Counted from the first letter of the stretch, positions 49,501 through 58,207 are shown. The stretch is DNA of 64,000 nt from Streptomyces venezuelae (GCF_008642335.1 NZ_CP029191.1:5270001-5334000), one strand, 5' to 3'. A program made the numbers and translations. The notes: a model not told the origin generated them from the letters alone.

Positions 49501-50242
49501 GTACGTCGGTCTGGTCGCCGAACACCTGCGGAGAGGCGACGGGCAGATCCGCGTACCAGTCGTAGAAGGACAGCATCGGGGCGCCGATGAGGGAGTGGAA
49601 ACGGGCACCGGCGGCGTGCGACGCCATCGACATCGCGGGAATGGGGGAGAATCCCGCGACGCGGTCCGGGCCGTGCTCCTTGATGGTGTGCACGTGCGCC
49701 GCCGCCACGATCTCGACGGCCTCGTCCCAACTCGCCCGCACCAGACCGCCCTTGCCTCGGGCCCGCTGGTAGCGCCTGCGGCGCTCGGGGTCACTCTGGA
49801 TGTCGGCCCAGGCGAGCACGGGGTCCTTCAGCCGCGCCTTGGCCTCTCGGTACATCTCGAGAAGGGTTCCGCGCACATGGGGATAACGGACGCGCGTGGG
49901 CGAATACGTGTACCAGGAGAAGGAAGCTCCGCGTGGACAGCCGCGGGGTTCGTATTCGGGACGGTCGGGGCCGACGGAGGGATAGTCCGTGGCCTGAGTC
50001 TCCCAGGTGATGATGCCGTCCTTGACGTACACCTTCCACCGGCACGAGCCCGTGCAGTTCACGCCGTGCGTGGAATACACGACTTTGTCGTGGCTCCAGC
50101 GGTCACGGTAGAAGGCTTCCCCGTCCCGGCCCCCGGTGTGCTGCACCCGGTGCAGATCCTCGGAGGTCTCAGCGGTCCGGGTGAAGAAACTCCCGGCCTT
50201 CACGAGCGACTCAGCGATGTCTTTCCTCTGCTGCAACGTCAC
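46556..50242 (-). CDS. narG: Respiratory nitrate reductase alpha subunit NarG
   Basis: 1228 residues, the full length of the family. The first Fe-S site (FS0) uses His59, Cys63, Cys67 and Cys102 (HGVNCTGSC ... RGCPRG), with the His ligand typical of NarG. TDVPESGDWWDAAY is the region with the Mo-ligating Asp; GTNHWFHAETTYRAFLAL, DFRMTSTTLLSDVVLPAATWYEKHD and QARTDYDAFLAVARR follow. There is no Tat signal, so the active site faces the cytoplasm. GTG 50242 is only 2 nt from GGAG; TTG 50236, 8 nt away, may be the true start. Confidence 0.97.
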   Translation of the reverse strand: MTLQQRKDIAESLVKAGSFFTRTAETSEDLHRVQHTGGRDGEAFYRDRWSHDKVVYSTHGVNCTGSCRWKVYVKDGIITWETQATDYPSVGPDRPEYEPRGCPRGASFSWYTYSPTRVRYPHVRGTLLEMYREAKARLKDPVLAWADIQSDPERRRRYQRARGKGGLVRASWDEAVEIVAAAHVHTIKEHGPDRVAGFSPIPAMSMASHAAGARFHSLIGAPMLSFYDWYADLPVASPQVFGDQTDVPESGDWWDAAYLMMWGSNVPVTRTPDAHWMAEARYRGQKVVTVSPDFADNTKFADEWMHPHPGTDGALALAMGHVILKEFFVERQTPFFQDYVRRYTDLPFLVTLDETDKGLVPHKFLTAADLGGAAAETENAQWKTVLIDDATGEPTVPNGTLGHRWGASATPDWNLDLGDTVPRLTLYGEGAAEIVLPRFEEGDHGDGGVVRRGVPVRRVGDRLVTTVHDLMLAQYGVPRAGLPGEWPASYEDASQPGTPAWQETLTSVPAAQATRVAREFAGTAEASQGRCMILMGAGTNHWFHAETTYRAFLALLTLTGCQGRNGGGWGHYVGQEKCRPVTGWATLASASDWARPPRHMIGAGWFYLHTDQWRYDTLPAESLASPLGEGRFEGMTGADCLAASARMGWMPSYPTFDRNPLDLGAAEDPVVDTVRELREGTLGFAGEDPDAPGNWPRVLNVWRANLLGSSSKGNEYFLKHLLGTHSNLPDDGPRCAPRDVKWHSEDVEGKLDLLLCLDFRMTSTTLLSDVVLPAATWYEKHDLSSTDMHPFLHAFTPAVDPPWQARTDYDAFLAVARRFGDLAGEHLGVRRDLVATALQHDTPGGEMAQPGGVALDWAKGECEPVPGRTMYNLAVVERDYGAVGEKFAALGPLVDQLGVTTKAVTFDVAEEVAYLKEKNGTVRGGTADGRPRLDTAQRACEAILSLSGTSNGRLATQGFETLEKRVGTELAHLATEAEGKRITFADTQARPVPVITSPEWSGSESGGRRYTAFTVNTEHLKPWHTLTGRQHFFLDHDWIHEVGEALPVYKPPLNMHRLYGEPELGSRTDGKDGKGGREVAVRFLTPHNKWAIHSQYQDNLYMMTLGRGGQTVWMSPQDADAIGVKDNEWIEAVNRNGVVTARAIVSHKMPPGTVYMNHAQERTVGVPKTEKTGRRGGIHNSLTRIMLKPTHLVGGYAQLTWAFNYLGPTGNQRDEVTVIRRRDQEVSY

Positions 50243-50294
50243 ATCTCCTGGCCGTCCCGAAGAAAAGGCCGCACGGCACGTGCCGCCTGCAACG

Positions 50295-50338
50295 ACCCTA
50301 AGCCTGGGGGATGTTGGGAACCCGGGGACTTAGGTCCC
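50295..50338 (-). promoter_or_regulatory. nar promoter with DevR/OsdR-like box
   Basis: The palindrome GGGACTTAGGTCCC (50325-50338) matches the core of the DevR (DosR)/OsdR box (GGGACT-WW-AGTCCC), with one core mismatch. On the narG strand a TAGGGT -10 (50300-50295) lies downstream, which puts the box centre near -44 from the predicted start, the position of an activator overlapping the -35. There is no good -35 hexamer, as expected for an activator-dependent promoter. The box could also serve ywiC on the other strand. Confidence 0.6.
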
Positions 50339-50396
50339 GTGAAGGGGTGACCTCTTTCCGGAATTGTTCGGGCCCTGTGCTGCGATGCTGGGACGC

Positions 50397-51164
50397 ATGG
50401 GTAGGAAGAAGCGGGGCGCGCTCCGTTCGTGGCTGCCGAACCAGCACGGTGCGTGGGCGATGCTCGCCGTGCCGTTCATGGTGGGCGCGTTCCTCGGCGA
50501 CGGGCCGGGCGAAGGCCCCCGGTGGGCCCATCTGCCGCTGTTCGGCGCCTGGTTGGCGGGGTACGTCACCGCCTTCCACGTCCAGCAGTGGCTCCGGCTC
50601 CGCCGCCTCTCCCGCAACCCGAGGGCCCCGCGGCGCCACGTGCGGCCCGCCATCGGCGCGGCGGCGGTCTCCGCGGTGTGCGGGGTGCCGCTCCTGTTCG
50701 CCTACCCCTGGCTGCTGCTCGCGGCCGCCTGCGCCGCGCCCTTCGTGGCCGTCAACACGTGGTACGCGTGGCGCAACGAGGAGCGGGCCCTGCTGAACGG
50801 CCTCGCCGCCGTGGTCCCCGCCTGCGGCATGCTCCTCGTCACGCTGCGGCTGGGCGGCGGCGACCTCTCCGAAGGCTGGCGTCCCGCCCTCGCCTGTCTG
50901 CTGTTCTTCGCGGGCACGGTGCCGTACGTGAAGACGATGATCCGCGAGCGCGGCTCACGCGCGTACTACCGGGCGTCGGTGGCGTACCACGCCCTCGCAG
51001 TGCCCGTCGCGTACGCGCTGAACCCCTGGCTCACGATCCTGTTCGCGGCCTATCTGGTGCGCGCGGCGGTGCTGCCGGGGAAGGGCCTCAGGGTGCCGGT
51101 GGTCGGGGCCGTGGAGGTCATGGGCGCGCTGCTGCTGCTCGCCGCGCTCCTGGTGCTGTTCTGA
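50397..51164 (+). CDS. ywiC: YwiC-like integral membrane protein
   Basis: 255 residues from ATG 50397; an in-frame ATG at 50385 is an alternative, neither having a good ribosome site. The family signature LPNQHGAWAMLAVPFMVG lies at the start, followed by about eight hydrophobic helices, e.g. LFGAWLAGYVTAFHV, LLLAAACAAPFVAVNTWYAWRN and EVMGALLLLAALLVLF. In Bacillus, ywiC lies in the narK-fnr-nar region, and here it diverges from narG, so a link to nitrate respiration is likely. Its biochemical role is unknown. Confidence 0.9.
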   Translation: MGRKKRGALRSWLPNQHGAWAMLAVPFMVGAFLGDGPGEGPRWAHLPLFGAWLAGYVTAFHVQQWLRLRRLSRNPRAPRRHVRPAIGAAAVSAVCGVPLLFAYPWLLLAAACAAPFVAVNTWYAWRNEERALLNGLAAVVPACGMLLVTLRLGGGDLSEGWRPALACLLFFAGTVPYVKTMIRERGSRAYYRASVAYHALAVPVAYALNPWLTILFAAYLVRAAVLPGKGLRVPVVGAVEVMGALLLLAALLVLF

Positions 51165-51181
51165 GGGCGGTCACCACACCG

Positions 51182-53989
51182 TCAGAGCAGCCCCTTCCTT
51201 GTGAGGTGGTTGAAGAACAGCCACCCGGGGAGCACCGGAAGCCACAGCGTGAGCAGTCGGTAGAGCAGCACCGCGGGCGCCGCCACGTCCTTGGGCACGC
51301 CCACCGCGATCAGACCCAGGGTCAGCGTCGCCTCGACCGCGCCGACACCGCCGGGCGTCGGCGCCGCCGATCCCAGGGCGTTGCCCGCGAGGAAGACGAC
51401 CGCGACGCTCGCGAGACTCAGTGACGTCATCTCTTCGTTGCCGAAGGCCCGCACCGAAGCGTCCAGACAGAGCACGAACATCAGGGTGAGGAGCAGCATC
51501 CCGCCGATGCCGGTGAGCAGCTTCTGCGGCCGCTGCAGCACGTCCAGCATGCGCGGCACGACACCCGCGAAAAGCGACCGCACGCGCGTGACGACGAATT
51601 TGCGCAGGAACGGGATGGCGGTCACCACGAGGACCAGCACCGCGACCGACAGCAGACCGGCGATGACGGTCCGGGACGGTGTGAACGACGGCGTCTTCTC
51701 CGTCCCCGTCAGATAGCCGAAGATCAGCAGCAGCAGGATGTGCGAACCGAGCCCGAAGAGCTGCGAGGCGCCGACGCTCGCCACCGCGAGCCCCGAGCGC
51801 ACCCCGGACCGCTGCAGGAACCGCGTGTTCAGCGCGACACCGCCGACCGCGGCGGGCGCCACGATCTTCACGAACGACCCGGCGACCTGCGCCGCCACGG
51901 CCCGCAGGAACGGCACCCGCTCCGGCACGAAGCCCAGCAGGCTCATCGCGGCCGCGAAGTAGCTCAGCGCGGAGAAGCCGACCGCGGCGGCCACCCAGCC
52001 CCACTCCGCCTCCTGGAAGAGGGTGCCGAATTCGACGTGCGTCAGCTGCGAGAGCAGGAAGTAGGCGCCGATGGCACCCGCGATGAAGCTGATCAGCGTG
52101 CGCGGCCTGATCCGCTCCAGCTGCGCCGGCTCGACCGGCGCCGTCGGGCGGATGAGCAGCACCTGGTGGCGGATCTGCGTGAGGAGATCCTCCTCGCGCG
52201 CCTGCTCCAACGCGTCGTCTATGGCCTGCTTCTCGGCCTGCCGCTCCTGCTTGGCCGCCTGCTTCTCCTGCTTCGAGGACGGCTTGTCCGGCTGCCCGTC
52301 CTCGGAGACGTCCGCGCGCAGGCTCTGCCGGGACTTGCGGGAGGCCTCCAGGACGGCCTCACGCTCGCGCTGGGACCGCTCACGGGCCAGCTTGCCCAGC
52401 GTGGCGCGGGTGGAGCGGGTGAGGGCGATGGGCTGCAGCAGCGGCAGACAGTCGGCCACCGCGTCGGGGCCGAGGACCTCGACGGCCGCGGCGACCGCGC
52501 GTTCCGCACCCACCCGCAGGCCGAGTGCGGCCAGGAGCTGGGCGATGTCGATGCGCAGGACCAGGTCGCCCGCGGCGATCTCGCCGCCGCGCAGATCGGT
52601 GAGGATCACCGTGCCGGAACGATCCACCAGAATCGCGTCGCCCGCGAGCCTGCGGTGCGCGATCCGCCGGGACTGCAGGGCCTGCACCTGCCGCCACGTG
52701 TCGCACAGCAGTTCGTCGGTGATGGCCTCGTCGGGCAGGGAGTCGAGGGAGTGGCCGCCCGTGTGCTCGTAGACGAGCATCACGGCGTCGGGGCCGAGTT
52801 CGGAGGTGGCGATCAGCTTGGGCGCGTTCGCCCCGGCCGCGATGGCCGCGTACGCGAGGAGGGCCTCCTGCTCCAGTGCCTGCCGCAGGGACTGCAGGCT
52901 GCGCCGCTGGGTGATGCCGCGCAGGGTGAGCCTGCGCCAGACGCGGTAGAAGAAGCCCTGCGCCTGCTGTTCGCGGTCGATGACCGTCACATCGAGCGGC
53001 GGGCCGTCCTCCAGGGTGACGAAGTAGCGGCGGCCGCGGTCGCCGTGCTCGCTGTCGGGGGACTCCTCGCGGGAGGCGCTCACGGGGTGGAACCCGACGT
53101 GCCGCAGGCCCGCGAGCAGCGTCTGCCCGGTGGGCCGCACGTTCGGCGAGCCGACCGCGTACAGCGTTCCGTAGGCCACGGCCCAGCCGATGAGCACCGT
53201 CAGGATGATCGAGAAGGGCGTCGTGTAGCCGGTGACCAGCATCGTGAACGCGTCGAGCAGCAGCACCACGAACAGCACCAGGCGCCAGCGCGGTCTGCGG
53301 GACATGCCGACGGCCGTCATGTACGCGATGACGGGCGCGAGATAGCCGTGCACCGGATCGGTGAACGCGTGGAGGTCGGCGGGGGACGGCTTGGTGAGCG
53401 CGTCCTGGATGGAGTCGGGAGCGGCCTTCGCGACCCAGAGGTCGGTGGCGAGCGTCACGCCGTGCGCCAGGACGGCCGCCAGGACGCCGTCGGCGATGCG
53501 CAGCCCGTCCCGCTTGATGAGCCGCTCGATCGCGAACGCGACGGGGACGAGCAGCACGCCGATGCTGGCGACGAGACCCGCGACCTTGATCAACAGATCG
53601 GGAGCCTGGTCCGTGCCCTTGTCGATGTCCTGTTCGAGCCCGGACGTCGTGCCGTGCGCGAACGCGGCGATGGAGAGCAGCACGGCGATGGCGAGGACAC
53701 CGACGAGGAGCCGCATGAGGTCGGACGGGCGGTGCACGCGGGCGGCTAGCAGCGGTTCGTCGCGCTCGACACGCTCGGCGTGGGCTCCGTCGTCGGCGCA
53801 TCCGGAGTCGTCGACGAGGCCGGTTTCGGGGGCCCCGTCGCCGTTGGTCGGTCCGTTGCCGTTCTCGGTCTTCTCGCTCTTCAGGGCGCGCTCACCGGTG
53901 TCCAGGTGTGACTCGGACGCAGAGGTGCCCGCCTTCTCATCGGGATGCACGCCCTGCCGCTCCGTGGTCTCTTCTTGATCTCGTATCAC
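51182..53989 (-). CDS. Large flippase-like protein with embedded kinase-like domain
   Basis: 935 residues. Residues 1-90 are disordered. N-terminal helices (LLVGVLAIAVLLSIAAFAHG and others, ~90-290) precede a soluble middle region (~320-560) with a kinase-like pattern: LEQEALLAYAAIAAGANAPKLI, AVMLVYEHTGGHSL, RRIAHRRLAGDAILVDRSGTVILTDL. A Lys/Gln/Glu-rich coiled coil (~580-630) follows. The C-terminal half is the LPG synthase/UPF0104 membrane domain (GVALNTRFLQRSGVRSGLAVASVGASQ, FLAGNALGSAAPTPGGVGAVEATL). A lipid-moving or lipid-modifying role is plausible; the HRRLAGD/DLRG motifs suggest an aminoglycoside-kinase-like fold that may not be active. Confidence 0.85.
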   Translation of the reverse strand: MIRDQEETTERQGVHPDEKAGTSASESHLDTGERALKSEKTENGNGPTNGDGAPETGLVDDSGCADDGAHAERVERDEPLLAARVHRPSDLMRLLVGVLAIAVLLSIAAFAHGTTSGLEQDIDKGTDQAPDLLIKVAGLVASIGVLLVPVAFAIERLIKRDGLRIADGVLAAVLAHGVTLATDLWVAKAAPDSIQDALTKPSPADLHAFTDPVHGYLAPVIAYMTAVGMSRRPRWRLVLFVVLLLDAFTMLVTGYTTPFSIILTVLIGWAVAYGTLYAVGSPNVRPTGQTLLAGLRHVGFHPVSASREESPDSEHGDRGRRYFVTLEDGPPLDVTVIDREQQAQGFFYRVWRRLTLRGITQRRSLQSLRQALEQEALLAYAAIAAGANAPKLIATSELGPDAVMLVYEHTGGHSLDSLPDEAITDELLCDTWRQVQALQSRRIAHRRLAGDAILVDRSGTVILTDLRGGEIAAGDLVLRIDIAQLLAALGLRVGAERAVAAAVEVLGPDAVADCLPLLQPIALTRSTRATLGKLARERSQREREAVLEASRKSRQSLRADVSEDGQPDKPSSKQEKQAAKQERQAEKQAIDDALEQAREEDLLTQIRHQVLLIRPTAPVEPAQLERIRPRTLISFIAGAIGAYFLLSQLTHVEFGTLFQEAEWGWVAAAVGFSALSYFAAAMSLLGFVPERVPFLRAVAAQVAGSFVKIVAPAAVGGVALNTRFLQRSGVRSGLAVASVGASQLFGLGSHILLLLIFGYLTGTEKTPSFTPSRTVIAGLLSVAVLVLVVTAIPFLRKFVVTRVRSLFAGVVPRMLDVLQRPQKLLTGIGGMLLLTLMFVLCLDASVRAFGNEEMTSLSLASVAVVFLAGNALGSAAPTPGGVGAVEATLTLGLIAVGVPKDVAAPAVLLYRLLTLWLPVLPGWLFFNHLTRKGLL

Positions 53990-54162
53990 CAGTCACCGCC
54001 CGCACGATGGTGGCATGTCCGGCCCGCGAAGGGGGGCAGCAGGGGGCAACGCAAGGCTGCGAAGTGGTCACGAAACGACACTTTGCGCCTTGTCGGAGGG
54101 GTCGCGGCACGCTGTGTGGCGGGCCTGTCACCGTGTCGGTGGGGTACGGCAGGATGGTCCGG

Positions 54163-54564
54163 ATGAGCGAGTTGCCGGAGTACGCGGAGCGGGTCCTGGA
54201 GGTCGCGGAACTGATCCCTCCGGGTCGGGTGATGACCTACGGGGATGTTGCCGAGTGGCTTGAGGAGGGCGGTCCGCGGCAGGTCGGACGCGTGATGGCC
54301 CTCTACGGAGGGGGCGTTCCGTGGTGGCGTGTCGTCCGCTCCGACGGCGTGCTCCTTCCCGGCCACGAACTGCGGGCCCTGGAGAGGTACCGGGAGGAGG
54401 GGACCCCACTGCGACAGGCCTCGCGCACCGCCCAGGGACACGTCCCGAAGCTCGACATGCGACGGGCGCGGTGGGACGGCGCGGCTCCGGGAAGCGTGCC
54501 TCCGGAGGGCCCGGCCGACGAGGGCCCGGCTCCGGTCGGCGCGGCTCCAGAGGATCACACCTGA
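54163..54564 (+). CDS. Alkyltransferase-like protein (ATL; MGMT fold without active Cys)
   Basis: 133 residues from ATG 54163 (GGA 9 nt upstream; ATG 54154 in frame is also possible). The MGMT DNA-binding domain has the flipping Tyr26 (MTYGDVA) and the Arg finger region (RQVGRVM). The active-site PCHRV of MGMT reads PWWRVV at 53-58, so Cys is replaced by Trp54. This is the ATL signature: it binds O6-alkylguanine and flags it for nucleotide excision repair. It sits 167 bp upstream of the AdnA gene, on the same strand. Confidence 0.9.
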   Translation: MSELPEYAERVLEVAELIPPGRVMTYGDVAEWLEEGGPRQVGRVMALYGGGVPWWRVVRSDGVLLPGHELRALERYREEGTPLRQASRTAQGHVPKLDMRRARWDGAAPGSVPPEGPADEGPAPVGAAPEDHT

Positions 54565-54731
54565 CAGCTTCCGGCATCCGGCCGCCCGACGGGGGACCGG
54601 TGGCCCGTACGGGGGAAGGCACGCGTTCTCCGCGCCCACTGGCGTAGCGTCGACAGCACGCATCCCCCTCACCCCGCGGCCACCGTGCGGCCGCTCACAG
54701 ACCAGCACACCCACCAGGACCGGCGACCCAC

Positions 54732-57700
54732 GTGAGTTCCCCTTCTTCCACTCGGCACATCCGGCACCCGTCGCACCAGCAGGTACGACAGGGGACCCGG
54801 GATGGCTACCGACTGGTGCGTACGCCGCCGGCCCAGACGGATCCCCCTCGCATGGACGCAGGTCAGCGCCGTGTGGTTGACCACAAGGAGGGACCGCTCC
54901 TGGTCCTCGCGGGGCCGGGCACGGGCAAGACCACCACGCTCGTGGAGAGCGTCGCCGCGCGCGTGGCCCGGGGCGTGGACCCCGCGCGGATCCTGGTGCT
55001 CACCTTCAGCCGCAAGGCGGCGGTCGAGCTGCGGGACCGCATGGCGCTGCGCGTGGGCGCGGCGCGCGCCCCGCAGGCCACGACGTTCCACTCCTTCTGC
55101 TACGCCCTGGTCCGCGCCCACCAGGACACCGAACTGTTCGTGGAGCCGCTGCGGCTCCTGTCAGGGCCCGAGCAGGACGTGGCGGTACGTGAACTGCTCG
55201 CGGGACAGATCGACCTCGCCCAGGAGGGGCGCGGGCACATCCGCTGGCCGGACGAGCTCCGCGCCTGCCTCACCACCCGGGGCTTCGCGGACGAGGTCCG
55301 CGCGGTGCTCGCCCGCAGCCGTGAGCTCGGCCTCGGCCCGGACGCCCTGGACGCGTTCGCGCGCCGCAGCGGCCGGCCCGACTGGGGCGCGGCGGCGGCG
55401 TTCCTCGCCGAGTACCTGGACGTGCTCGACCTCCAGGGAGTGCTCGACTACGCGGAACTGGTCCACCGCGCGGTGCTGCTCGCGCGCCGCCCCGAGGTGG
55501 CGCGGGCGCTCGGCGCGCAGTACGACGCGGTCTTCGTGGACGAGTACCAGGACACCGACCCGGCGCAGGTGCGGCTGCTGCACGCGCTCGCCGGGGGCGG
55601 CCGGACCTTGGTCGCGTTCGGCGACCCCGACCAGTCGATCTACACCTTCCGCGGTGCCGACGTGAACGGCATCCTGGAGTTCCCGGACGCCTTCACGCGC
55701 GTGGACGGGTCCCCGGCGCCGGTCGAGGTCCTCACGACCTCCCGCCGCTCGGGCGCGCGGCTCCTCGCCGCCACGCGGCTCCTCACCCGGCGCATGCCGC
55801 TCACCCGGCTCCCCGCCGAGAAGGTGCGGGTCCACCGGGAGCCGACGCCGGTCAGGGACGGCGGGCGCGTCGAGGTGTACACGTATCCGACGGCCGGCAC
55901 GGAGCTCGACAACGTCGCGGACATCCTGCGCCGCGCCCACCTGGAGGATGGCGTCCCCTGGGGCGAGATGGCGGTCCTCGTCCGCGCGGGCGCCCGCACG
56001 ATCCCCGCGGTCCGCCGCAGCCTCAGCGCGGCGGGCGTCCCCCTGGAGATCGACGGCGACGACATCGCCCTGCGCCACGAACCGGCGGTGACGCCGTTGC
56101 TGACGGCGTTGCGGGTGGTGGCCATGGCGGTGGATTCAGAACCTTCGGAGCCGGGGCCGGAGCTGGAGCCGGAGCCGGAGATTGAGTCGGACTCCAAGCC
56201 GCAGCCCGAGCCCGAGTTCGAACCGCAGCCCGAGCCCGAGTCCGAGCTCGGCGCCGAGGAGCCCGGAGCACAGCGCGAAGCCACCGCCCCCTCCTGGCTC
56301 GACACCGAGACCGCCCTCGCCCTCCTGACGTCCCCCCTCGCCGGCATGGACGCCGCCGACCTGCGCCGCCTGGGCCGCGCCCTGCGCGAGGAGGAGCGCG
56401 CCGCGGGCAACCACGTGCCGCCGCCCTCCGACGAACTCCTCGCCCGCGCCCTCGCCGAGCCGGAGCGGCTCGTCGCGCACGACCCGACGTACGCCCGCGG
56501 CGCCCAGCGGCTCGGCGCGCTGCTCCGCAAGGCCCGTGAGCGCCTCGCGGGCGGCGGAACGGCCGAGGAGGCGCTGTGGGAGCTGTGGGACGGCACGCCC
56601 TGGCCCAGGCGCCTGGAACGCACCGCGCGGCGCGGCGGCGCGGCCGGCCGCAACGCCGACCGTGACCTCGACGCCGTGTGCGCCCTGTTCGCGGCCGCGG
56701 CCCGCGCGGAGGAGCGCACGGGCGGCCGCGGCGCCCTCAACTTCCTGGAGGAGACCGAGGCGCAGGACATCGCCGCGGACACCCTCACGCGCCGGGCGGC
56801 CCGTTCCGACGCCGTACGCCTGATGACGGCGCACCGAGCCAAGGGGCTCGAGTGGCGGCTCGTCGTGGTCGCGGGCGTGCAGGAGGGACTCTGGCCCGAC
56901 CTGCGCCGCCGCGGTTCCCTCCTGGAGGCCGACCGCATCGGACGCGACGGCCTCGCCGAACCCCTCACCCCCGGAGCGCTCCTCTCCGAAGAGCGCCGCT
57001 TGTTCTACGTCGCCGCCACGCGCGCGCGGGAACGCCTCGTCGTGACCGCGGTGAAGGCGCCCGCGGAGGACGGCGACCAGCCGTCCCGGTTCCTGACGGA
57101 ACTCGGCGTCGAGCCCAAGGACATAACGGGCCGCCCGCGCCGTCCCCTGTCCGTCGCCGCGCTCGTCGCCGAGCTGCGCGCCACCACCGTCGACCCGCGG
57201 GTCTCGGAGACCCTGCGCGAGGCGGCGGCCCAGCGCCTGGCCCGCCTCGCCGCGCTCGCCGACAGCGAGGGCCGCCCCCTCGTGCCGGCCGCGCACCCCT
57301 ACCGCTGGTGGGGGATGTACGAGCCGACGGCGAGCGAGGTGCCGCTGCGGGACCGCGACAAGCCCGTCGTGCTCTCCGGAAGCGCACTCGACCAGCTCGC
57401 CAACACGTGCGCCCTGCAGTGGTTCCTGGGCCGCGAGGTGAAGGCGGACGCGCCCGCGACCGCGGCCCAGGGCTTCGGGAACGTCGTGCACGTCCTGGCC
57501 GACGAGGTGGCCTCGGGGCGTACCCCCGCCGACCTCGCCGTCCTCATGGAGCGCCTCGACTCCGTATGGGACGCGCTCGCGTTCGACGCGCCCTGGAAGT
57601 CGGCACAGGAGAAGGAGCACGCGCGCGTGGCACTGGAACGCTTCCTCCAGTGGCATGTGATGGACCGCACGAGCCGCACCCCCGTCGCCAGCGAGCACGG

Positions 57701-58166
57701 CTTCGACGTGACGCTGGAAGCGGGTCCCTACGAAGTACGCGTACGCGGCTCCATGGACCGCGTCGAACAGGACGCCGAAGGCCGTGCCTACGTAGTCGAC
57801 TTCAAGACCGGCAAGCAGTCCCCGAGCGCCGCCGAGGTCGCCCGCCATCCGCAGCTCGCGGTCTACCAGCTGGCGGTCCGCGAGGGCGCCGCGGACGACC
57901 TCTTCGAAGGCGTACGCCCCGAGCCGGGCGGCGCCGAACTGGTGCAGCTGCGCCAGGGTGCCGCCAAGAAAAACGGCGGAGAAGCACTCCCCAAGGTGCA
58001 GGCCCAGGAGGCCCTCTCCGGGGAGTGGATCGGCGACCTGCTCGCCACGGCGGCGGGCAAGGTCCTCGACGAACGCTTCGCCCCCACCGCGGGACAGCAC
58101 TGCACCCACTGCGCCTTCCGCGCCTCGTGCAGTGCGCGACCTGAGGGACGGCATGTGGTGGAGTGA
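54732..58166 (+). CDS. adnA: AdnA-like helicase-nuclease subunit
   Basis: 1144 residues from GTG 54732. UvrD-type helicase: Walker A GPGTGKT (61-67), VFVDEYQDTDPAQ (motif II), GDPDQSIYTFRG, HRAKGLEW and FYVAATRARERL (motif VI). A Glu/Pro-rich linker (~470-515) is inserted in the second helicase part. The C-terminal RecB-type nuclease has Asp1009, Asp1023 and Lys1025 (GSMDR ... VVDFKTGK), and an Fe-S cluster from Cys893, Cys1124, Cys1127, Cys1133 (CTHCAFRASC). AdnA and AdnB together resect double-strand breaks in actinobacteria. A terminator follows at once. Confidence 0.93.
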   Translation: MSSPSSTRHIRHPSHQQVRQGTRDGYRLVRTPPAQTDPPRMDAGQRRVVDHKEGPLLVLAGPGTGKTTTLVESVAARVARGVDPARILVLTFSRKAAVELRDRMALRVGAARAPQATTFHSFCYALVRAHQDTELFVEPLRLLSGPEQDVAVRELLAGQIDLAQEGRGHIRWPDELRACLTTRGFADEVRAVLARSRELGLGPDALDAFARRSGRPDWGAAAAFLAEYLDVLDLQGVLDYAELVHRAVLLARRPEVARALGAQYDAVFVDEYQDTDPAQVRLLHALAGGGRTLVAFGDPDQSIYTFRGADVNGILEFPDAFTRVDGSPAPVEVLTTSRRSGARLLAATRLLTRRMPLTRLPAEKVRVHREPTPVRDGGRVEVYTYPTAGTELDNVADILRRAHLEDGVPWGEMAVLVRAGARTIPAVRRSLSAAGVPLEIDGDDIALRHEPAVTPLLTALRVVAMAVDSEPSEPGPELEPEPEIESDSKPQPEPEFEPQPEPESELGAEEPGAQREATAPSWLDTETALALLTSPLAGMDAADLRRLGRALREEERAAGNHVPPPSDELLARALAEPERLVAHDPTYARGAQRLGALLRKARERLAGGGTAEEALWELWDGTPWPRRLERTARRGGAAGRNADRDLDAVCALFAAAARAEERTGGRGALNFLEETEAQDIAADTLTRRAARSDAVRLMTAHRAKGLEWRLVVVAGVQEGLWPDLRRRGSLLEADRIGRDGLAEPLTPGALLSEERRLFYVAATRARERLVVTAVKAPAEDGDQPSRFLTELGVEPKDITGRPRRPLSVAALVAELRATTVDPRVSETLREAAAQRLARLAALADSEGRPLVPAAHPYRWWGMYEPTASEVPLRDRDKPVVLSGSALDQLANTCALQWFLGREVKADAPATAAQGFGNVVHVLADEVASGRTPADLAVLMERLDSVWDALAFDAPWKSAQEKEHARVALERFLQWHVMDRTSRTPVASEHGFDVTLEAGPYEVRVRGSMDRVEQDAEGRAYVVDFKTGKQSPSAAEVARHPQLAVYQLAVREGAADDLFEGVRPEPGGAELVQLRQGAAKKNGGEALPKVQAQEALSGEWIGDLLATAAGKVLDERFAPTAGQHCTHCAFRASCSARPEGRHVVE

Positions 58167-58178
58167 CGGTCGAGTGAT

Positions 58179-58207
58179 GGGTGAGGCCCCGCGGGGACGC
58201 CTCACCC
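58179..58207 (+). terminator. Hairpin terminator after adnA
   Basis: Stem GGGTGAGGC (58179-58187) with GCCTCACCC (58199-58207), 9 bp, around CCCGCGGGGAC, which can add a few inner pairs. It lies 13 bp past the adnA stop. Confidence 0.8.

Noticed and set aside
56136..58205. 689-codon minus-strand frame opposite adnA
   Set aside because: Antisense shadow; no family motif, and adnA has full helicase and nuclease motifs.
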